Shown: piece after piece, positions 1 through 8,751 of the stretch
Position numbering within the stretch: position 1 is the stretch's first letter
Layout of the letters: the number at the start of each line of letters is the position of its first letter
Source: Cryobacterium sp. Y11
Lineage (GTDB): Bacteria; Actinomycetota; Actinomycetes; Actinomycetales; Microbacteriaceae
Assembly (NCBI RefSeq): GCF_002929535.1
Contig: NZ_PJJO01000058.1
Coordinates: 1 to 64,000, forward strand
Direction: 5' to 3'
DNA length: 64,000 nt
Notes under the pieces: generated by a model
Told to the model about the DNA's origin: nothing
The model's input: the letters and a program-made list of their open reading frames with translations, nothing else
Databases searched by the model: none
Translations under genes and position numbers: made by a program

Positions 1-506
1 ATCTCGTCGACGAACTTTGCGGTCATGAGCGATTCGAGGATTCCGACCAGGGCCATGCCGAGGGCGTAGGGGGCGATGATGGTGATTGTCTCCCAGTTGA
101 GCGGAATGTTCGGGAGGAACAGTTCCGGCAAGCTCTTTGGAAGTTCGCCCTGGTCGCCGATCGTGGGCACGGTGATGGCGGTCGTGACGGTTACGACGGT
201 GAGCACAACGATGGCCACGAGTGGGGCGATGACGAGGGCGATGGCGCCGGTGGCGGCGGTAATCATGGCGGGGCGCCCGCCGACGAATGAGATGGTCACG
301 GCCATGACGAACGAGGAGAACAGGCCGACGCGCGGGTCGACGCCGGCGATGATCGAGAAGGCAATTGCCTCGGGGATGAGGGCCATGGCCACGACGAGGC
401 CGGCGAGCACCTCGCGGGTGAGTAGGCGCGGCGTGCGTAGCGCGGTGCGAACGGATGGTTCCGCTTTGTAACGGTCGGCTGAAGCGGATTTTTGAACGAT
501 GGCCAT
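1..506 (-). CDS. SulP-family inorganic anion transporter, N-terminal part, with apparent internal deletion
   Basis: Membrane transporter of the SulP (sulfate permease) family. The reading frame opens at an ATG at 506 and runs off the left edge without a stop, so only about 168 residues are visible. The start of the SulP transmembrane domain is recognisable (LIPEAIAFSIIAGVDPRVGL, then FVGGRPAMITAATGAIAL). The frame then passes directly from ALVIAP to LVAIVVLTVVTV and on to VPTIGDQGELP. As I recall the family, roughly 100 residues (several helices) separate these two segments, so an in-frame internal deletion is likely; it could also be an assembly collapse. The gene is divergent from a MerR regulator, a common pairing for this transporter. 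The family is secure; function of this copy is doubtful. Confidence 0.82.
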   Translation of the reverse strand, partial: MAIVQKSASADRYKAEPSVRTALRTPRLLTREVLAGLVVAMALIPEAIAFSIIAGVDPRVGLFSSFVMAVTISFVGGRPAMITAATGAIALVIAPLVAIVVLTVVTVTTAITVPTIGDQGELPKSLPELFLPNIPLNWETITIIAPYALGMALVGILESLMTAKFVDE

Positions 507-638
507 GTGGCCTCCAGAAGCTGGGCAGCATACGCGGCCAAATGGATAGGAAGAGTTTAAGTGGGCGCCGCAGTGCGCACCTCCACCAGTCAACGAGGAC
601 ATCCGGTGACATTAGGCGCAATAGGGTCCGCGGTCACG

Positions 639-1001
639 ATGCACATTGGCGAACTCGCCGAGAAAACAGGGCTGTCGCTGCGAACGATTCGGCACTACGA
701 CGAGGTTGGCCGGCTGAAGGCATCCGCTCGTACCGACGGTGGTTTTCGGCTCTACTCACCCGACGACTTCACCCGGCTGATGCTCATTCGCCGCATGAAA
801 CCGCTCGGCTTCACCCTCGACGAGATGACAGCCCTGCTCACGGTCATCGACACCCTGCAAAGCGGCGAAGCGGATGCTGAGAGCCCAGAGACGAAGCGGC
901 AACTGGATGCCTTCATCACCGAAACCGTTGCGCGCCGCCAGAAGCTCGAGGAACACCTCGGCATGGCCGACGAGTTCCTCGCCCTGCTCCGCGCGCAGTA
1001 G
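639..1001 (+). CDS. MerR-family transcriptional regulator
   Basis: DNA-binding regulator of 120 residues. It opens with the MerR winged helix-turn-helix (MHIGELAEKTGLSLRTIRHY, then DEVGRLKASARTDGGFRLYS), followed by a dimerisation helix rich in charged residues (RRQKLEEHLGMADEFLALL). No C-terminal effector domain or metal-binding cysteines are present. An upstream frame extends to 561, but homology begins at the ATG at 639, which I use. The gene is divergent from the SulP transporter, separated by about 130 bases, so control of that gene is the obvious inference. The coding sequence carries two copies of the CGGATGC-type motif (near 720 and 871). Confidence 0.85.
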   Translation: MHIGELAEKTGLSLRTIRHYDEVGRLKASARTDGGFRLYSPDDFTRLMLIRRMKPLGFTLDEMTALLTVIDTLQSGEADAESPETKRQLDAFITETVARRQKLEEHLGMADEFLALLRAQ

Positions 1002-1115
1002 CACTCTGATTCACCGATAAAATAGAGATCACCTGCACGAGGAAGTGGTGGCGCAATCATCTGGAACCGGTCCCGGCGTCGTGCTGACGCTCACGCGCAC
1101 CTCGGTGAACCCGAC

Positions 1116-1685
1116 GTGAACGCTGCGCTGCCCGACCTCGAACGCACGGTTGACGAGGGGCTGCTCATCGCGGTGTCTGCCGTGCGCATGGCCGTGAAGA
1201 ACGACATTATCGTCGGCGCGCTGCGGGAGCACGACGACTATGACCCGGGGCGGTACGCCGACAACGCCCGAAAAGAGCTGCACTATTTGGCCCGCCAGAA
1301 TGAAGAGTATGCGCAGCGGGTCAGCCGCATGACCAAGGACCTCGCGTCGATGAAATGGCGCCTGGGCCTGACCGACGACCAGCGACACGACCTCAAGCAA
1401 TTCGCCTTGCGACTACGGGTCCACGAACGCTTGAGTGTTGCCCTCGACGCCGTGGCCGATGACGACGATCAGGTGGCCCGCATCGTGGCGAGCGCTCAAC
1501 GGTCGGCCAGCGAAGAGGTCAGTTCGGCCGTCTCATCGAAGCTGATCGAGTTGGCCGTCGATCAGCGCGAATCAGACTATGCCGAGCATCGCGGTGAGCG
1601 CATGGAAGCATTTGTGCTGATCAACCTGGCCATTCTGAAGGCCAAGCACGATGCAGATACCGGTGAAGAACTCAACGAATACTGA
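1116..1685 (+). CDS. conserved hypothetical protein, coiled-coil rich, start uncertain
   Basis: Mostly helical, charged, soluble protein with no membrane segment and no recognised catalytic motif; it resembles an uncharacterised Microbacteriaceae protein I recall only loosely. The first canonical start in frame is GTG at 1116, giving 189 residues. The frame stays open upstream to a stop at 1023 and encodes plausible protein (WNRSRRRADAHAHLGEPDV). A purine-rich stretch at 1038-1045 (CGAGGAAG) lies about 10-13 bases ahead of two ATC codons at 1056 and 1059, so translation may start at a non-canonical ATC. Alternatively an original start has been lost. The gene converges on the DUF1294 gene with a one-base gap. 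Confidence 0.65.
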   Translation: MNAALPDLERTVDEGLLIAVSAVRMAVKNDIIVGALREHDDYDPGRYADNARKELHYLARQNEEYAQRVSRMTKDLASMKWRLGLTDDQRHDLKQFALRLRVHERLSVALDAVADDDDQVARIVASAQRSASEEVSSAVSSKLIELAVDQRESDYAEHRGERMEAFVLINLAILKAKHDADTGEELNEY

Positions 1686-1686
1686 C

Positions 1687-2058
1687 CTATCGACGTGCCT
1701 CGAGCAGCGCTGAGCTCAACGCGATGAACAGAAGCACATTGAGCACAACGGTGAGCCAGAAGGCGCGACGAAAGCTTGTTTTCTTTGTTTTGTGCCGAAA
1801 TACCTGCTGGGCCACGATGGCACCAGGCCAGCCGCCGACAAAACCCCACAAAAGCAGCGTTCGTTCCGGCACCCGTCGTTGCCTGGTGCCGGACCGACGT
1901 TTATCCACCAGATAGAGCGTGAAACAGATCAGGCTCGCGACCAGGTACAGCCCGGCTACCCAGACAGGGAGTGTCCAATACCAACTGACGGCCAGGTAGA
2001 TCAGCGCGAAACCGACGATCGCAGGGTAACTGCCCCGGCGGGAGCTGGCGATGACCAT
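1687..2058 (-). CDS. DUF1294 family small membrane protein
   Basis: 123-residue integral membrane protein. Three to four hydrophobic helices are visible: residues about 13-30, 32-50, 68-85 and 103-118. The DUF1294 core is clear: a YLVDKRRSGTRQRRVPE segment, then LLLWGFVGGWPGAIVAQQ and the basic segment RHKTKKTSFRRAFW. The function of the family is unknown; some relatives are fused to cold-shock domains. The ATG at 2058 is the only reasonable start. Confidence 0.85.
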   Translation of the reverse strand: MVIASSRRGSYPAIVGFALIYLAVSWYWTLPVWVAGLYLVASLICFTLYLVDKRRSGTRQRRVPERTLLLWGFVGGWPGAIVAQQVFRHKTKKTSFRRAFWLTVVLNVLLFIALSSALLEARR

Positions 2059-2176
2059 GGACTCATGCTACGGCGACCAGCCCGGCAGAAACTGTTGCCG
2101 CCCGTGTCGGCGCTCGCCGGTCGCCGAAACTGTGTGGCGCACCACGGGGTTCCCCCGTTTGTGGCGTGCTGGAGTG

Positions 2177-2947
2177 TTATCGATATTCCGGGTTCGGTTC
2201 GAACCCGAACCGTTCGCCGCGGTCCCAGTCCTTGAACAGATTGCCGAGCGCCGGGATACCGCCGTTCGATTTCAAAATTGAGGCGAGGTGCATGAGGTTC
2301 CAGCTCATGAAGGTCGTGTTGCGGTTGGTGAAGTCGTTCCCTGGGCCGCCCGATCCCTCATCGAGGTAACTCGGGCCTGGACCGATTTCGCCAATCCAGC
2401 CGGAGTCGGCGGCTGGAGGAATTGAGTAGCCAATGTGCTGCAAGCTGTAGAGCAGGTTTGACGTGCAGTGCTTCACGCCATCCTCGTTGCCGGTGATGAT
2501 GGCGCCGCCGACCTTGCCGTAGAAGATGTACTGGCCCTTGTTATTGAATTCGCCCGAGTGGGCGTACAGCCGTTCCACGATCCGTTTGGTCACCGAGCCG
2601 TTGTCGCCGAGCCAGATCGGCCCGGCCAGCACGAGAATGTCGGCGGCCAGCACCGTCGGAAAGAGCGTGGGCCAATCATCCGTTTGCCAGCCGTGTTCGG
2701 TCATGTCTGGATAGACGCCGGTGGCAATGTCATGGTCGATGGCGCGGATCAGGTCGACCTGCACGCCCTGCTCCCGCATGATGTTCGCGCTCAGATCGAT
2801 GATGCCCTGAGTATTGCTGATCTCGGGGCTGCGTTTGAGCGTGCAATTGATGAAGACGGCGCGCAGGCCGGAGTAGTCAAAGGCTGTGCGTTGGGCATCG
2901 CTGGTCTCGTTCACCCGGTTAGTAAACCACTCGATCCGCAGCGACAA
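2177..2947 (-). CDS. flavodoxin-family / NAD(P)H-dependent FMN reductase-like protein
   Basis: 256-residue soluble protein with a flavodoxin-like fold. The first beta strand and phosphate-binding loop are RAVFINCTLKRSPEISNT (residues about 29-46). A second FMN-contacting segment, LVLAGPIWLGDNGSVTKRIV, and the later GKVGGAIITGNEDGVKHC follow. It probably reduces quinones or related substrates; the substrate cannot be told. The TTG at 2947 is used, and a GTG eleven codons in is an alternative start. Base composition looks slightly less GC-rich than the neighbours, and no CGGATGC motif is present. The following 116 bases to the 3' side hold nothing recognisable. Confidence 0.75.
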   Translation of the reverse strand: MSLRIEWFTNRVNETSDAQRTAFDYSGLRAVFINCTLKRSPEISNTQGIIDLSANIMREQGVQVDLIRAIDHDIATGVYPDMTEHGWQTDDWPTLFPTVLAADILVLAGPIWLGDNGSVTKRIVERLYAHSGEFNNKGQYIFYGKVGGAIITGNEDGVKHCTSNLLYSLQHIGYSIPPAADSGWIGEIGPGPSYLDEGSGGPGNDFTNRNTTFMSWNLMHLASILKSNGGIPALGNLFKDWDRGERFGFEPNPEYR

Positions 2948-3016
2948 TAGGGGTTGATTTTGTCGTCGCTAGCGCGCCACGGCCGGGCGTCGGCGCGGAG
3001 AGCTCTCGATAGCTGG

Positions 3017-3022
3017 TATAGT
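3017..3022 (+). promoter_or_regulatory. candidate -10 element for tRNA-Arg
   Basis: TATAGT lies 42 bases ahead of the mature tRNA-Arg 5' end, a plausible -10 hexamer. No good TTGACA-like -35 box is found 16-18 bases upstream, so the call rests on one hexamer. Confidence 0.35.
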
Positions 3023-3063
3023 TTTCAAGTTGTCTCCGGTCGTAAAGGTCGCGGGATTGACAT

Positions 3064-3136
3064 GCGCTCGTAGCTCAACGGATAGAGCATCTGACTACGG
3101 ATCAGAAGGTTGGGGGTTCGAATCCCTTCGGGCGCA
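3064..3136 (+). tRNA. tRNA-Arg(ACG)
   Basis: 73-base cloverleaf. The acceptor GCGCTCG (3064-3070) pairs with CGGGCGC (3129-3135), with one GU pair, and the discriminator is A. The anticodon loop CTACGGA gives ACG, expected to be modified to inosine by the tRNA deaminase encoded at 11751. The T loop is GTTCGAAT-type. CCA is not encoded. Confidence 0.95.
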
Positions 3137-3144
3137 CATCTATA

Positions 3145-3173
3145 GCCCCGTCCGACATTGCGTCGGACGGGGC
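3145..3173 (+). terminator. intrinsic terminator after tRNA-Arg
   Basis: A perfect 12-bp stem, GCCCCGTCCGAC with GTCGGACGGGGC, has a 5-base loop and is followed by a short T-rich tract (ATTGTTGTTTC). It starts 8 bases after the tRNA. Confidence 0.85.
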
Positions 3174-3391
3174 ATTGTTGTTTCTCCCGAAAATCTCGTC
3201 GCCACTTTCATTCGCCACATTGGGTCCGATGAGGTTGCCGAGTATCCGCGGCCAAGGCGCTCGGACGTGTCGGTGGCCGGCCGCGGGCCCTCTCACCCGC
3301 GAAGATCAACCTGTCCGTCTACCGCTATCGGCCATTCACAATTTGCGTTCATTTATTGACGACATAACCAAAATGCTGCACTCTTAGAGAC

Positions 3392-4573
3392 ATGCCGGTT
3401 CGCCAAAAAAGGAATCCAGGGTCGCAGAGTGCTCTGCGGCTTTCAAACCAACAGCGTATTCTGTCCAACCTGGTCTCATCCGGGCCCACGACGCAGGCAG
3501 ATATTGCCCGTGGTACCGGACTCTCTACCGCCACGGTCTCGAACATTGTGAAAGTACTCGTCGATTGCGGCCTGGTCTCGACGTCGCCCACAACGAGCTC
3601 CGGCAGGCGAGCCCGGTTGGTGAGCCTCAAGTCGACGGACGGCGCGGTCTCGGTGGGAATTGACTTTGGGCGCCGCCACGTGCGGATCATCGTGGCCACG
3701 CTCGATTACCGGGTAATCGCCGAGAAGGAAATCGAGATCCCGCTCGGCTGCACGGCGGCCGAGGCGCTCGACATCTCAGCCAACCTGCTCACCTCCACGC
3801 TCGCGCAGGCTGGCGTGCAGCGCTCGGCCGTGCTCGGCATTGGCGTCGGCGTGCCAGGGCCCATCGACCGCCGCACAGGCACCGTCGTCAAGGGCGCCAT
3901 CCTGCCCGAGTGGGTCGGCTTTACGGTGGGCATGGCGGAGGCGAGCTTCGAACTGCCGGTGTATCTCGAGAACGACGCCAACCTCGGCGCCCTCGCCGAG
4001 TCCACGTGGGGCCCGCACGCTGGCACGCCTACCGTCGTCTTCGTTAAGATAGGCACAGGTATCGGCGCCGGCCTCATCTTCTACGGCAAGCCGTACTCCG
4101 GAAACATCGGTCTGACCGGGGAAATCGGCCACACTCCCATTCACGAGCACGGACTGCTGTGCCGCTGTGGTAACCGCGGATGCCTCGAGACGGTGGCCTC
4201 GACGACCATCATGATCGAGCTGCTCTCGCATGCTCTCGATCGGCCGGTGCGCACGCGCGACATCGTGCGTCTCGTGCTCGACGGCGACGAACGCGCCATC
4301 CGCGTGGTCGACGACGCCGGCTTCGCCGTCGGTCGGTCGATCGCCGCCATGGCCAATCTGGTCAACCCGCACACCATTATTGTCGGCGGTCCACTGACCG
4401 ATCTAGGGGAAATGCTACTGCGTCCGATCCGCAGCGGACTCGAACGCTATGCGGTGCCGATGATCGTGGAGACCACGGAATTGGTGATGTCATCCCTGGG
4501 CGAGCGGGCCGAGGCGCTCGGCGGCGCGGCGTTAGTGCTGCAACAATCGGGGATTCATTCCACCCTGACCTGA
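3392..4573 (+). CDS. ROK-family transcriptional repressor (NagC/XylR type)
   Basis: 393-residue sugar-responsive repressor. The N-terminal winged helix-turn-helix spans about residues 20-70 (TQADIARGTGLSTATVSNIV). The ROK domain follows: the phosphate motif GIDFGRRHVR, GVGVPGPIDRRTG, the sugar-site segment LENDANLGALAES, GTGIGAGLI, and the zinc-binding CRCGNRGCLET. All expected ROK motifs are intact, although catalysis is usually lost in the repressors. It sits directly upstream of the sugar ABC transporter genes in the same orientation, 104 bases away, so it very likely controls that operon and perhaps itself. The octamer TTGACGAC occurs both ahead of this gene (3356) and ahead of the transporter (4601). 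Confidence 0.92.
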   Translation: MPVRQKRNPGSQSALRLSNQQRILSNLVSSGPTTQADIARGTGLSTATVSNIVKVLVDCGLVSTSPTTSSGRRARLVSLKSTDGAVSVGIDFGRRHVRIIVATLDYRVIAEKEIEIPLGCTAAEALDISANLLTSTLAQAGVQRSAVLGIGVGVPGPIDRRTGTVVKGAILPEWVGFTVGMAEASFELPVYLENDANLGALAESTWGPHAGTPTVVFVKIGTGIGAGLIFYGKPYSGNIGLTGEIGHTPIHEHGLLCRCGNRGCLETVASTTIMIELLSHALDRPVRTRDIVRLVLDGDERAIRVVDDAGFAVGRSIAAMANLVNPHTIIVGGPLTDLGEMLLRPIRSGLERYAVPMIVETTELVMSSLGERAEALGGAALVLQQSGIHSTLT

Positions 4574-4585
4574 TCGTTATCAAAG

Positions 4586-4612
4586 CCTTGTGTTTATAAG
4601 TTGACGACAAGG
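4586..4612. promoter_or_regulatory. candidate ROK operator overlapping the transporter promoter
   Basis: A perfect 6-bp inverted repeat, CCTTGT (4586-4591) and ACAAGG (4607-4612), flanks a 15-base centre containing TTTATAAGTTGACG and overlaps the -35 box. A related TTTATTGACGACATAA lies at 3352-3367, before the ROK gene itself. Binding by the ROK protein is inference. Confidence 0.45.
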
Positions 4613-4629
4613 GATGTGAGAGCTAGGTT
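4601..4629 (+). promoter_or_regulatory. sigma-70-type promoter of the sugar ABC transporter operon
   Basis: -35 TTGACG (4601-4606), a 17-base spacer, and -10 TAGGTT (4624-4629). This predicts transcription from about 4636 and a 5' leader near 40 bases. A strong Shine-Dalgarno GAGGAGG (4665-4671) sits 6 bases before the GTG start at 4678. Confidence 0.55.
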
Positions 4630-4677
4630 CTAATTCGGGACTTCAAAACGTGGTCCAGCCAGACGAGGAGGTCAGAC

Positions 4678-6237
4678 GTGGAGACGGCTCACAGCAGTCA
4701 CCCAACCATCCTGGAGATGAAGTCCATCACCAAGGAATTTCCGGGTGTGAAGGCTCTCGATCAGGTGTCGCTCACCGTCAGAGCTCAGGAGATCCACGCG
4801 ATCTGCGGCGAGAACGGTGCGGGCAAGTCCACGCTGATGAAGGTGCTCTCCGGCGTGTACCCCTTCGGAACCTACGACGGCGAGATCGTCTACGAGGGCT
4901 CGGTTGTGCGCTTCCGCGACATCAAACAGAGCGAGGCCGCTGGCATCGTCATTATCCACCAGGAACTCGCGCTCATCCCAGAGCTTTCGATCACCGAGAA
5001 CATCTTCCTGGGCAATGAGCCCGGCCGCCGCGGCATCATCAACTGGGTTGAAGCTCAGCGCCGGTCGGTCGAATTGCTGGCCCGCGTCGGCCTCGATGAC
5101 GACCCAGACACGCAGGTCAAGAACATCGGTGTCGGCAAGCAGCAGCTCGTCGAGATCGCCAAGGCCCTCAATAAAAACGTGAAGTTACTCATCCTCGACG
5201 AACCCACCGCCGCGCTCAACGAAAACGACTCACAGCACCTGCTCGATCTGATCCTCGGTCTTAAGGGCAAGGGTGTTTCGTCGATCATGATCTCCCACAA
5301 GCTCAATGAGATCGAACAGATCGCGGACCAGATCACCATCATTCGCGACGGTAAGTCGATCGAGACGCTCGATGTGAAGGCCGACGGTGTCGACGAAGAC
5401 CGCATCATCCGCGGCATGGTTGGGCGCACGCTCGGAAATCGCTTTCCCGAGCACACCGCCAAGATCGGTGAGGTCTTCTTCGAGGTGCGCAACTGGACGG
5501 TGCAGCACCCGCTCACCAGTGAGCGTCTCGTGGTGAAAAACTCAAGCTTCACCGTGCGCCGCGGCGAGGTCGTCGGGTTCGCCGGGCTCATGGGTGCCGG
5601 CCGCACCGAGCTCGCGATGAGCCTGTTCGGCCGCTCCTACGGCAAGTTCCTCTCTGGCCAGGTCTTCAAAGACGGTGAGGAGATCAAGTTGCGCACCGTC
5701 TCCGAGGCGATCGGCCACGGCATCGCGTACGTGAGCGAAGACCGCAAATCGCTCGGCCTCAACCTGCTCGACACCATCAAGCGATCCGTCGTGTCGGCCA
5801 AGCTGAGCAAGATCTCCCGCGGCACCGTGGTGAACGAGCTGGAGGAGGCGCGCATCTCCGAGGGCTACCGTACGAGCCTGCGCATCAAGACCCCCACCGT
5901 GGAGGAGGGCGTCACTAAGCTGTCCGGCGGAAACCAGCAGAAGGTCGTGCTGGCCAAGTGGATGTTCACCGATCCCGACCTGCTCATCCTCGACGAGCCG
6001 ACCCGTGGCATTGATGTGGGGGCGAAAGCCGAGGTCTACCAGATCATCCGCGACCTCGCGGCGCGGGGCACTGGCATCATCATGATCTCCTCTGAGCTGC
6101 CCGAACTTCTCGGCGTTTCCGACCGCATTTACACGATCTTCGAAGGAAAAATCACCAGTGAACTCCCGGTCGCCCAGGCCGATCCCGAAACCCTCATGCG
6201 CAGCATGACCTCGGCCTCACAGAAAGTAGTCGCGTAA
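4678..6237 (+). CDS. mmsA: multiple-monosaccharide ABC transporter ATP-binding protein
   Basis: 519-residue cytoplasmic ATPase with two fused ABC domains, as usual for sugar importers of the CUT2 class. First domain: Walker [13 protein letters not shown] (about residues 44-55), a degenerate signature [13 protein letters not shown] and Walker [12 protein letters not shown]. Second domain: a degenerate Walker A region ([16 protein letters not shown]), a good signature [15 protein letters not shown] and [16 protein letters not shown]. This asymmetry between halves is typical of the class. The GTG start is fixed by a strong ribosome site. The stop overlaps the permease start by one base (TAATG), so the two are co-translated. 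No CGGATGC motif occurs anywhere in this operon. Confidence 0.93.
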   Translation: METAHSSHPTILEMKSITKEFPGVKALDQVSLTVRAQEIHAICGENGAGKSTLMKVLSGVYPFGTYDGEIVYEGSVVRFRDIKQSEAAGIVIIHQELALIPELSITENIFLGNEPGRRGIINWVEAQRRSVELLARVGLDDDPDTQVKNIGVGKQQLVEIAKALNKNVKLLILDEPTAALNENDSQHLLDLILGLKGKGVSSIMISHKLNEIEQIADQITIIRDGKSIETLDVKADGVDEDRIIRGMVGRTLGNRFPEHTAKIGEVFFEVRNWTVQHPLTSERLVVKNSSFTVRRGEVVGFAGLMGAGRTELAMSLFGRSYGKFLSGQVFKDGEEIKLRTVSEAIGHGIAYVSEDRKSLGLNLLDTIKRSVVSAKLSKISRGTVVNELEEARISEGYRTSLRIKTPTVEEGVTKLSGGNQQKVVLAKWMFTDPDLLILDEPTRGIDVGAKAEVYQIIRDLAARGTGIIMISSELPELLGVSDRIYTIFEGKITSELPVAQADPETLMRSMTSASQKVVA

Positions 6238-7577
6238 TGAGCGCACCTGTTACCGAGAAACGCGGCGGATTCGACATCCGCGACCTGAAGAAACTGTTCG
6301 GTGGCGGTGGTTCGCTCAAGCAGTTTGGCATCCTCGGTGCCCTCGTTGTCATCATTATCTTCTTCCAGATCTGGACGGGGGGTAAGACCCTGCAGCCCGG
6401 CAACATCATCAACATCGTGCAGCAGTACTCCTACATCTTGATCCTGGCGATCGGCATGGTGATGGTGATCATCGCTGGCCACATCGACCTCTCGGTCGGT
6501 TCGATCGCAGCTTTTACCGGCATCATCGTGGCTCTCTCCATGCAGGAATGGAACTTCCCGTGGTGGGCCGGGATCATCCTCGGCCTCGTTGTCGGAGCGC
6601 TGATCGGGGCCTGGCAGGGATTCTGGGTCGCCTATATTGGGGTCCCGGCGTTCATCGTGACGCTGGCTGGCATGCTCATCTGGCGCGGTGGCAACCAGTT
6701 CATCGGCGACTCGGCCACTGTGCCCGTCGGCTCCGGTTTCCAGGTCATCGGCAAGGGCTACCTTCCCGAGATCGGACCGAACTTCGGTCTCAATAACCTC
6801 ACGATGCTCCTCGGAATCCTCGTCGTGCTTATCCTTATCGGCCTCGAGGTGCTCGGCCGCCGCACCCGCAAGGTGATGGGCGCGAAATCCGAGCCCATCT
6901 GGCTCAGCACGCTCCGTGTCATCGTCCTCGGCGGCGTCGTCTTGGTGGCCGCCTACCTGTTCGCCACCGGCCGCGTTGGCACCAGCTTCCCGGTCTCCGG
7001 CATCATCCTCGCCGTGCTGGTTGTGGCGTACTCGTTCCTCACAAACCGAACGATCATCGGCCGTCACATCTACGCGGTCGGCGGCAATAAGCACGCGGCC
7101 GAGCTGTCGGGCGTCAACTCGAAGCGCGTCGACTTCTTCGTGATGATGAACATGGCCGTACTGTCCTCGCTGGCCGGCATGATCTTCGTCGCCCGCTCGC
7201 AGGCTTCCGGCCCGTTTGACGGAACCGGCTGGGAGCTCGACGCGATCGCCGCAGTGTTCATCGGCGGTGCGGCAGTCTCCGGTGGTATCGGAACCGTCGC
7301 TGGCTCCATCATCGGTGGACTCGTCATGGCCGTGCTGTCGAACGGCCTGGCGCTCAAAGGCATTTCGTCTGACCTCGTGCAGATCATCAAGGGCCTCGTG
7401 CTCCTGATCGCCGTCGGCGTCGACGTCTACAACAAGTCGCAGGGACGTCCGTCGATCATTGGACTGATGACGCGCAACAAGAGCGGCCAAGGGCAAACCG
7501 ACAACTCCACCTCGGCGCAGGTCACGCCGGGTGGTGGAACGCCCGACACCGCGGTGCCGGCCGACCTCAAGAACTAA
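6237..7577 (+). CDS. mmsB: multiple-monosaccharide ABC transporter permease
   Basis: 446-residue inner-membrane permease of the BPD_transp_2 (RbsC/XylH) family. A short cytoplasmic N-terminus is followed by about 10-12 hydrophobic helices. Diagnostic segments are GHIDLSVGSIAAFTGIIVA, YIGVPAFIVTLAGMLIWRG and AAVFIGGAAVSGGIGTVAGS. It has the long insertion seen in XylH/MmsB relative to RbsC, and a polar T/P-rich C-terminal tail. It would form the channel with the preceding ATPase. The start overlaps the upstream stop by one base. Confidence 0.93.
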   Translation: MSAPVTEKRGGFDIRDLKKLFGGGGSLKQFGILGALVVIIIFFQIWTGGKTLQPGNIINIVQQYSYILILAIGMVMVIIAGHIDLSVGSIAAFTGIIVALSMQEWNFPWWAGIILGLVVGALIGAWQGFWVAYIGVPAFIVTLAGMLIWRGGNQFIGDSATVPVGSGFQVIGKGYLPEIGPNFGLNNLTMLLGILVVLILIGLEVLGRRTRKVMGAKSEPIWLSTLRVIVLGGVVLVAAYLFATGRVGTSFPVSGIILAVLVVAYSFLTNRTIIGRHIYAVGGNKHAAELSGVNSKRVDFFVMMNMAVLSSLAGMIFVARSQASGPFDGTGWELDAIAAVFIGGAAVSGGIGTVAGSIIGGLVMAVLSNGLALKGISSDLVQIIKGLVLLIAVGVDVYNKSQGRPSIIGLMTRNKSGQGQTDNSTSAQVTPGGGTPDTAVPADLKN

Positions 7578-7641
7578 TGCTCACCCACTGATTCAGACAT
7601 CCACCCCCTGCACGACCACACACAGAAAAGAAAGAAATCCA

Positions 7642-8751
7642 ATGAAGAAGATCCTTCTTGCTGCGACCGCCGTCATGGCCGTCGCAGCACTCGGCCTCAC
7701 CGGCTGCAGCTCCAACACCGGCCGCGGCAGTGCGACAGGCACCGATGCGCCAGCGAGTGGCTTCCCCGCCGACTCTCTCATCGGCGTCGCACTTCCCGAC
7801 AAGACTAGTGAGAACTGGGTTCTCGCCGGCAGCCTCTTTGAAGAGGGACTCGCCGGCGCCGGCTTCGAGGCCGACGTGCAGTACGCCGGTGCCAGCAATG
7901 CGGTCGCCGACCAGCAGCAGCAGATCTCCACGATGGTTACCAATGGAGCCAAGGTCATCATCATCGGCGCCAAGGATGGCGCGCAGCTCGGCACCCAGGT
8001 CGCTGACGCCAAGGCTGCTGGCGTGACAGTTATCGCGTACGACCGCCTCATCCTGAACACCGACGACGTCGACTATTACGTCGCCTTCGACAACTTCAAG
8101 GTCGGCCAGCTCCAGGGCCAGGCTCTCCTTGACGGCATGGCAGCGAAGTTTCCGGACAAGACCACCTACAACGTGGAGCTCTTCTCCGGTTCCGCCGACG
8201 ATTCGAACTCCGCGGTCTTCTTCAACGGCGCCATGGACGTGCTCCAGCCGAAGATCGACGATGGAACGCTGAAGATCGTGTCCGCCCAGACCGACATCAG
8301 CCAGACGGCAACCGATGGTTGGAAGCCGGAGAATGCCCAGCGTCGCATGGACACCCTCATGCAGGGCACCTATCAGACCGAGTCCATCGATGGCGTTCTC
8401 TCGCCCAACGATACCCTCGCTCGCGCCATCATCACCTCGGTGAAGGATGCCGGACAGGCCGAGATTCCCGTTGTGACCGGTCAGGACTCCGAGGCTGCCT
8501 CGATCCCGCTGATCATGTCGGGCGACCAGTACTCGACCATCTACAAGGACACCCGCGCGCTGGTTAAGGAAGCCATCGCCATGGCATCCTCTCTGCAGAC
8601 CGGTGGCGAGCCGACCGTCAACGACACTAAGTCGTACGACAACGGCAACAAGATCGTCCCCGCCGACCTGCTCACGCCGGTCATCGTTACCGCGGCGAAC
8701 GCTGCCGAGGCGTACGCGGAGAACCCCGAGCTGTCTTTGCTCACCAAATAG
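7642..8751 (+). CDS. chvE: ChvE-type sugar-binding lipoprotein
   Basis: 369-residue periplasmic-type binding protein, anchored as a lipoprotein. The signal peptide ends in the lipobox LTGCSS with the cysteine at residue 22. Peripla_BP_4 features include DKTSENWVLAGSLFEE, IIGAKDGAQLG, VIAYDRLI, GVLSPNDTLARAI, VTGQDSEAASIPLI and QYSTIYKDTRALV. The last two are characteristic of ChvE, which binds several aldoses. I use the ATG at 7642, preceded by AAGAAAGAAA, because an upstream in-frame extension lacks signal-peptide character. The gene follows the permease by 64 bases and is followed by a strong terminator. Placing the binding protein last in the operon differs from the more usual binding-protein-first order. 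Confidence 0.92.
   Translation: MKKILLAATAVMAVAALGLTGCSSNTGRGSATGTDAPASGFPADSLIGVALPDKTSENWVLAGSLFEEGLAGAGFEADVQYAGASNAVADQQQQISTMVTNGAKVIIIGAKDGAQLGTQVADAKAAGVTVIAYDRLILNTDDVDYYVAFDNFKVGQLQGQALLDGMAAKFPDKTTYNVELFSGSADDSNSAVFFNGAMDVLQPKIDDGTLKIVSAQTDISQTATDGWKPENAQRRMDTLMQGTYQTESIDGVLSPNDTLARAIITSVKDAGQAEIPVVTGQDSEAASIPLIMSGDQYSTIYKDTRALVKEAIAMASSLQTGGEPTVNDTKSYDNGNKIVPADLLTPVIVTAANAAEAYAENPELSLLTK

Noticed and set aside
3064-3391. tRNA-Arg as an integration site for a genomic island
   Set aside because: No integrase, excisionase or repeat of the tRNA 3' end was found in the window; kept only as a possible explanation for the motif desert.
6129-7496. Long open frame of about 455 codons on the minus strand opposite the sugar permease
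   Set aside because: It is rich in His/Asp/Glu/Arg in the pattern produced by reading GC-rich codons in antisense, and mmsA/mmsB are clearly coding on the plus strand.
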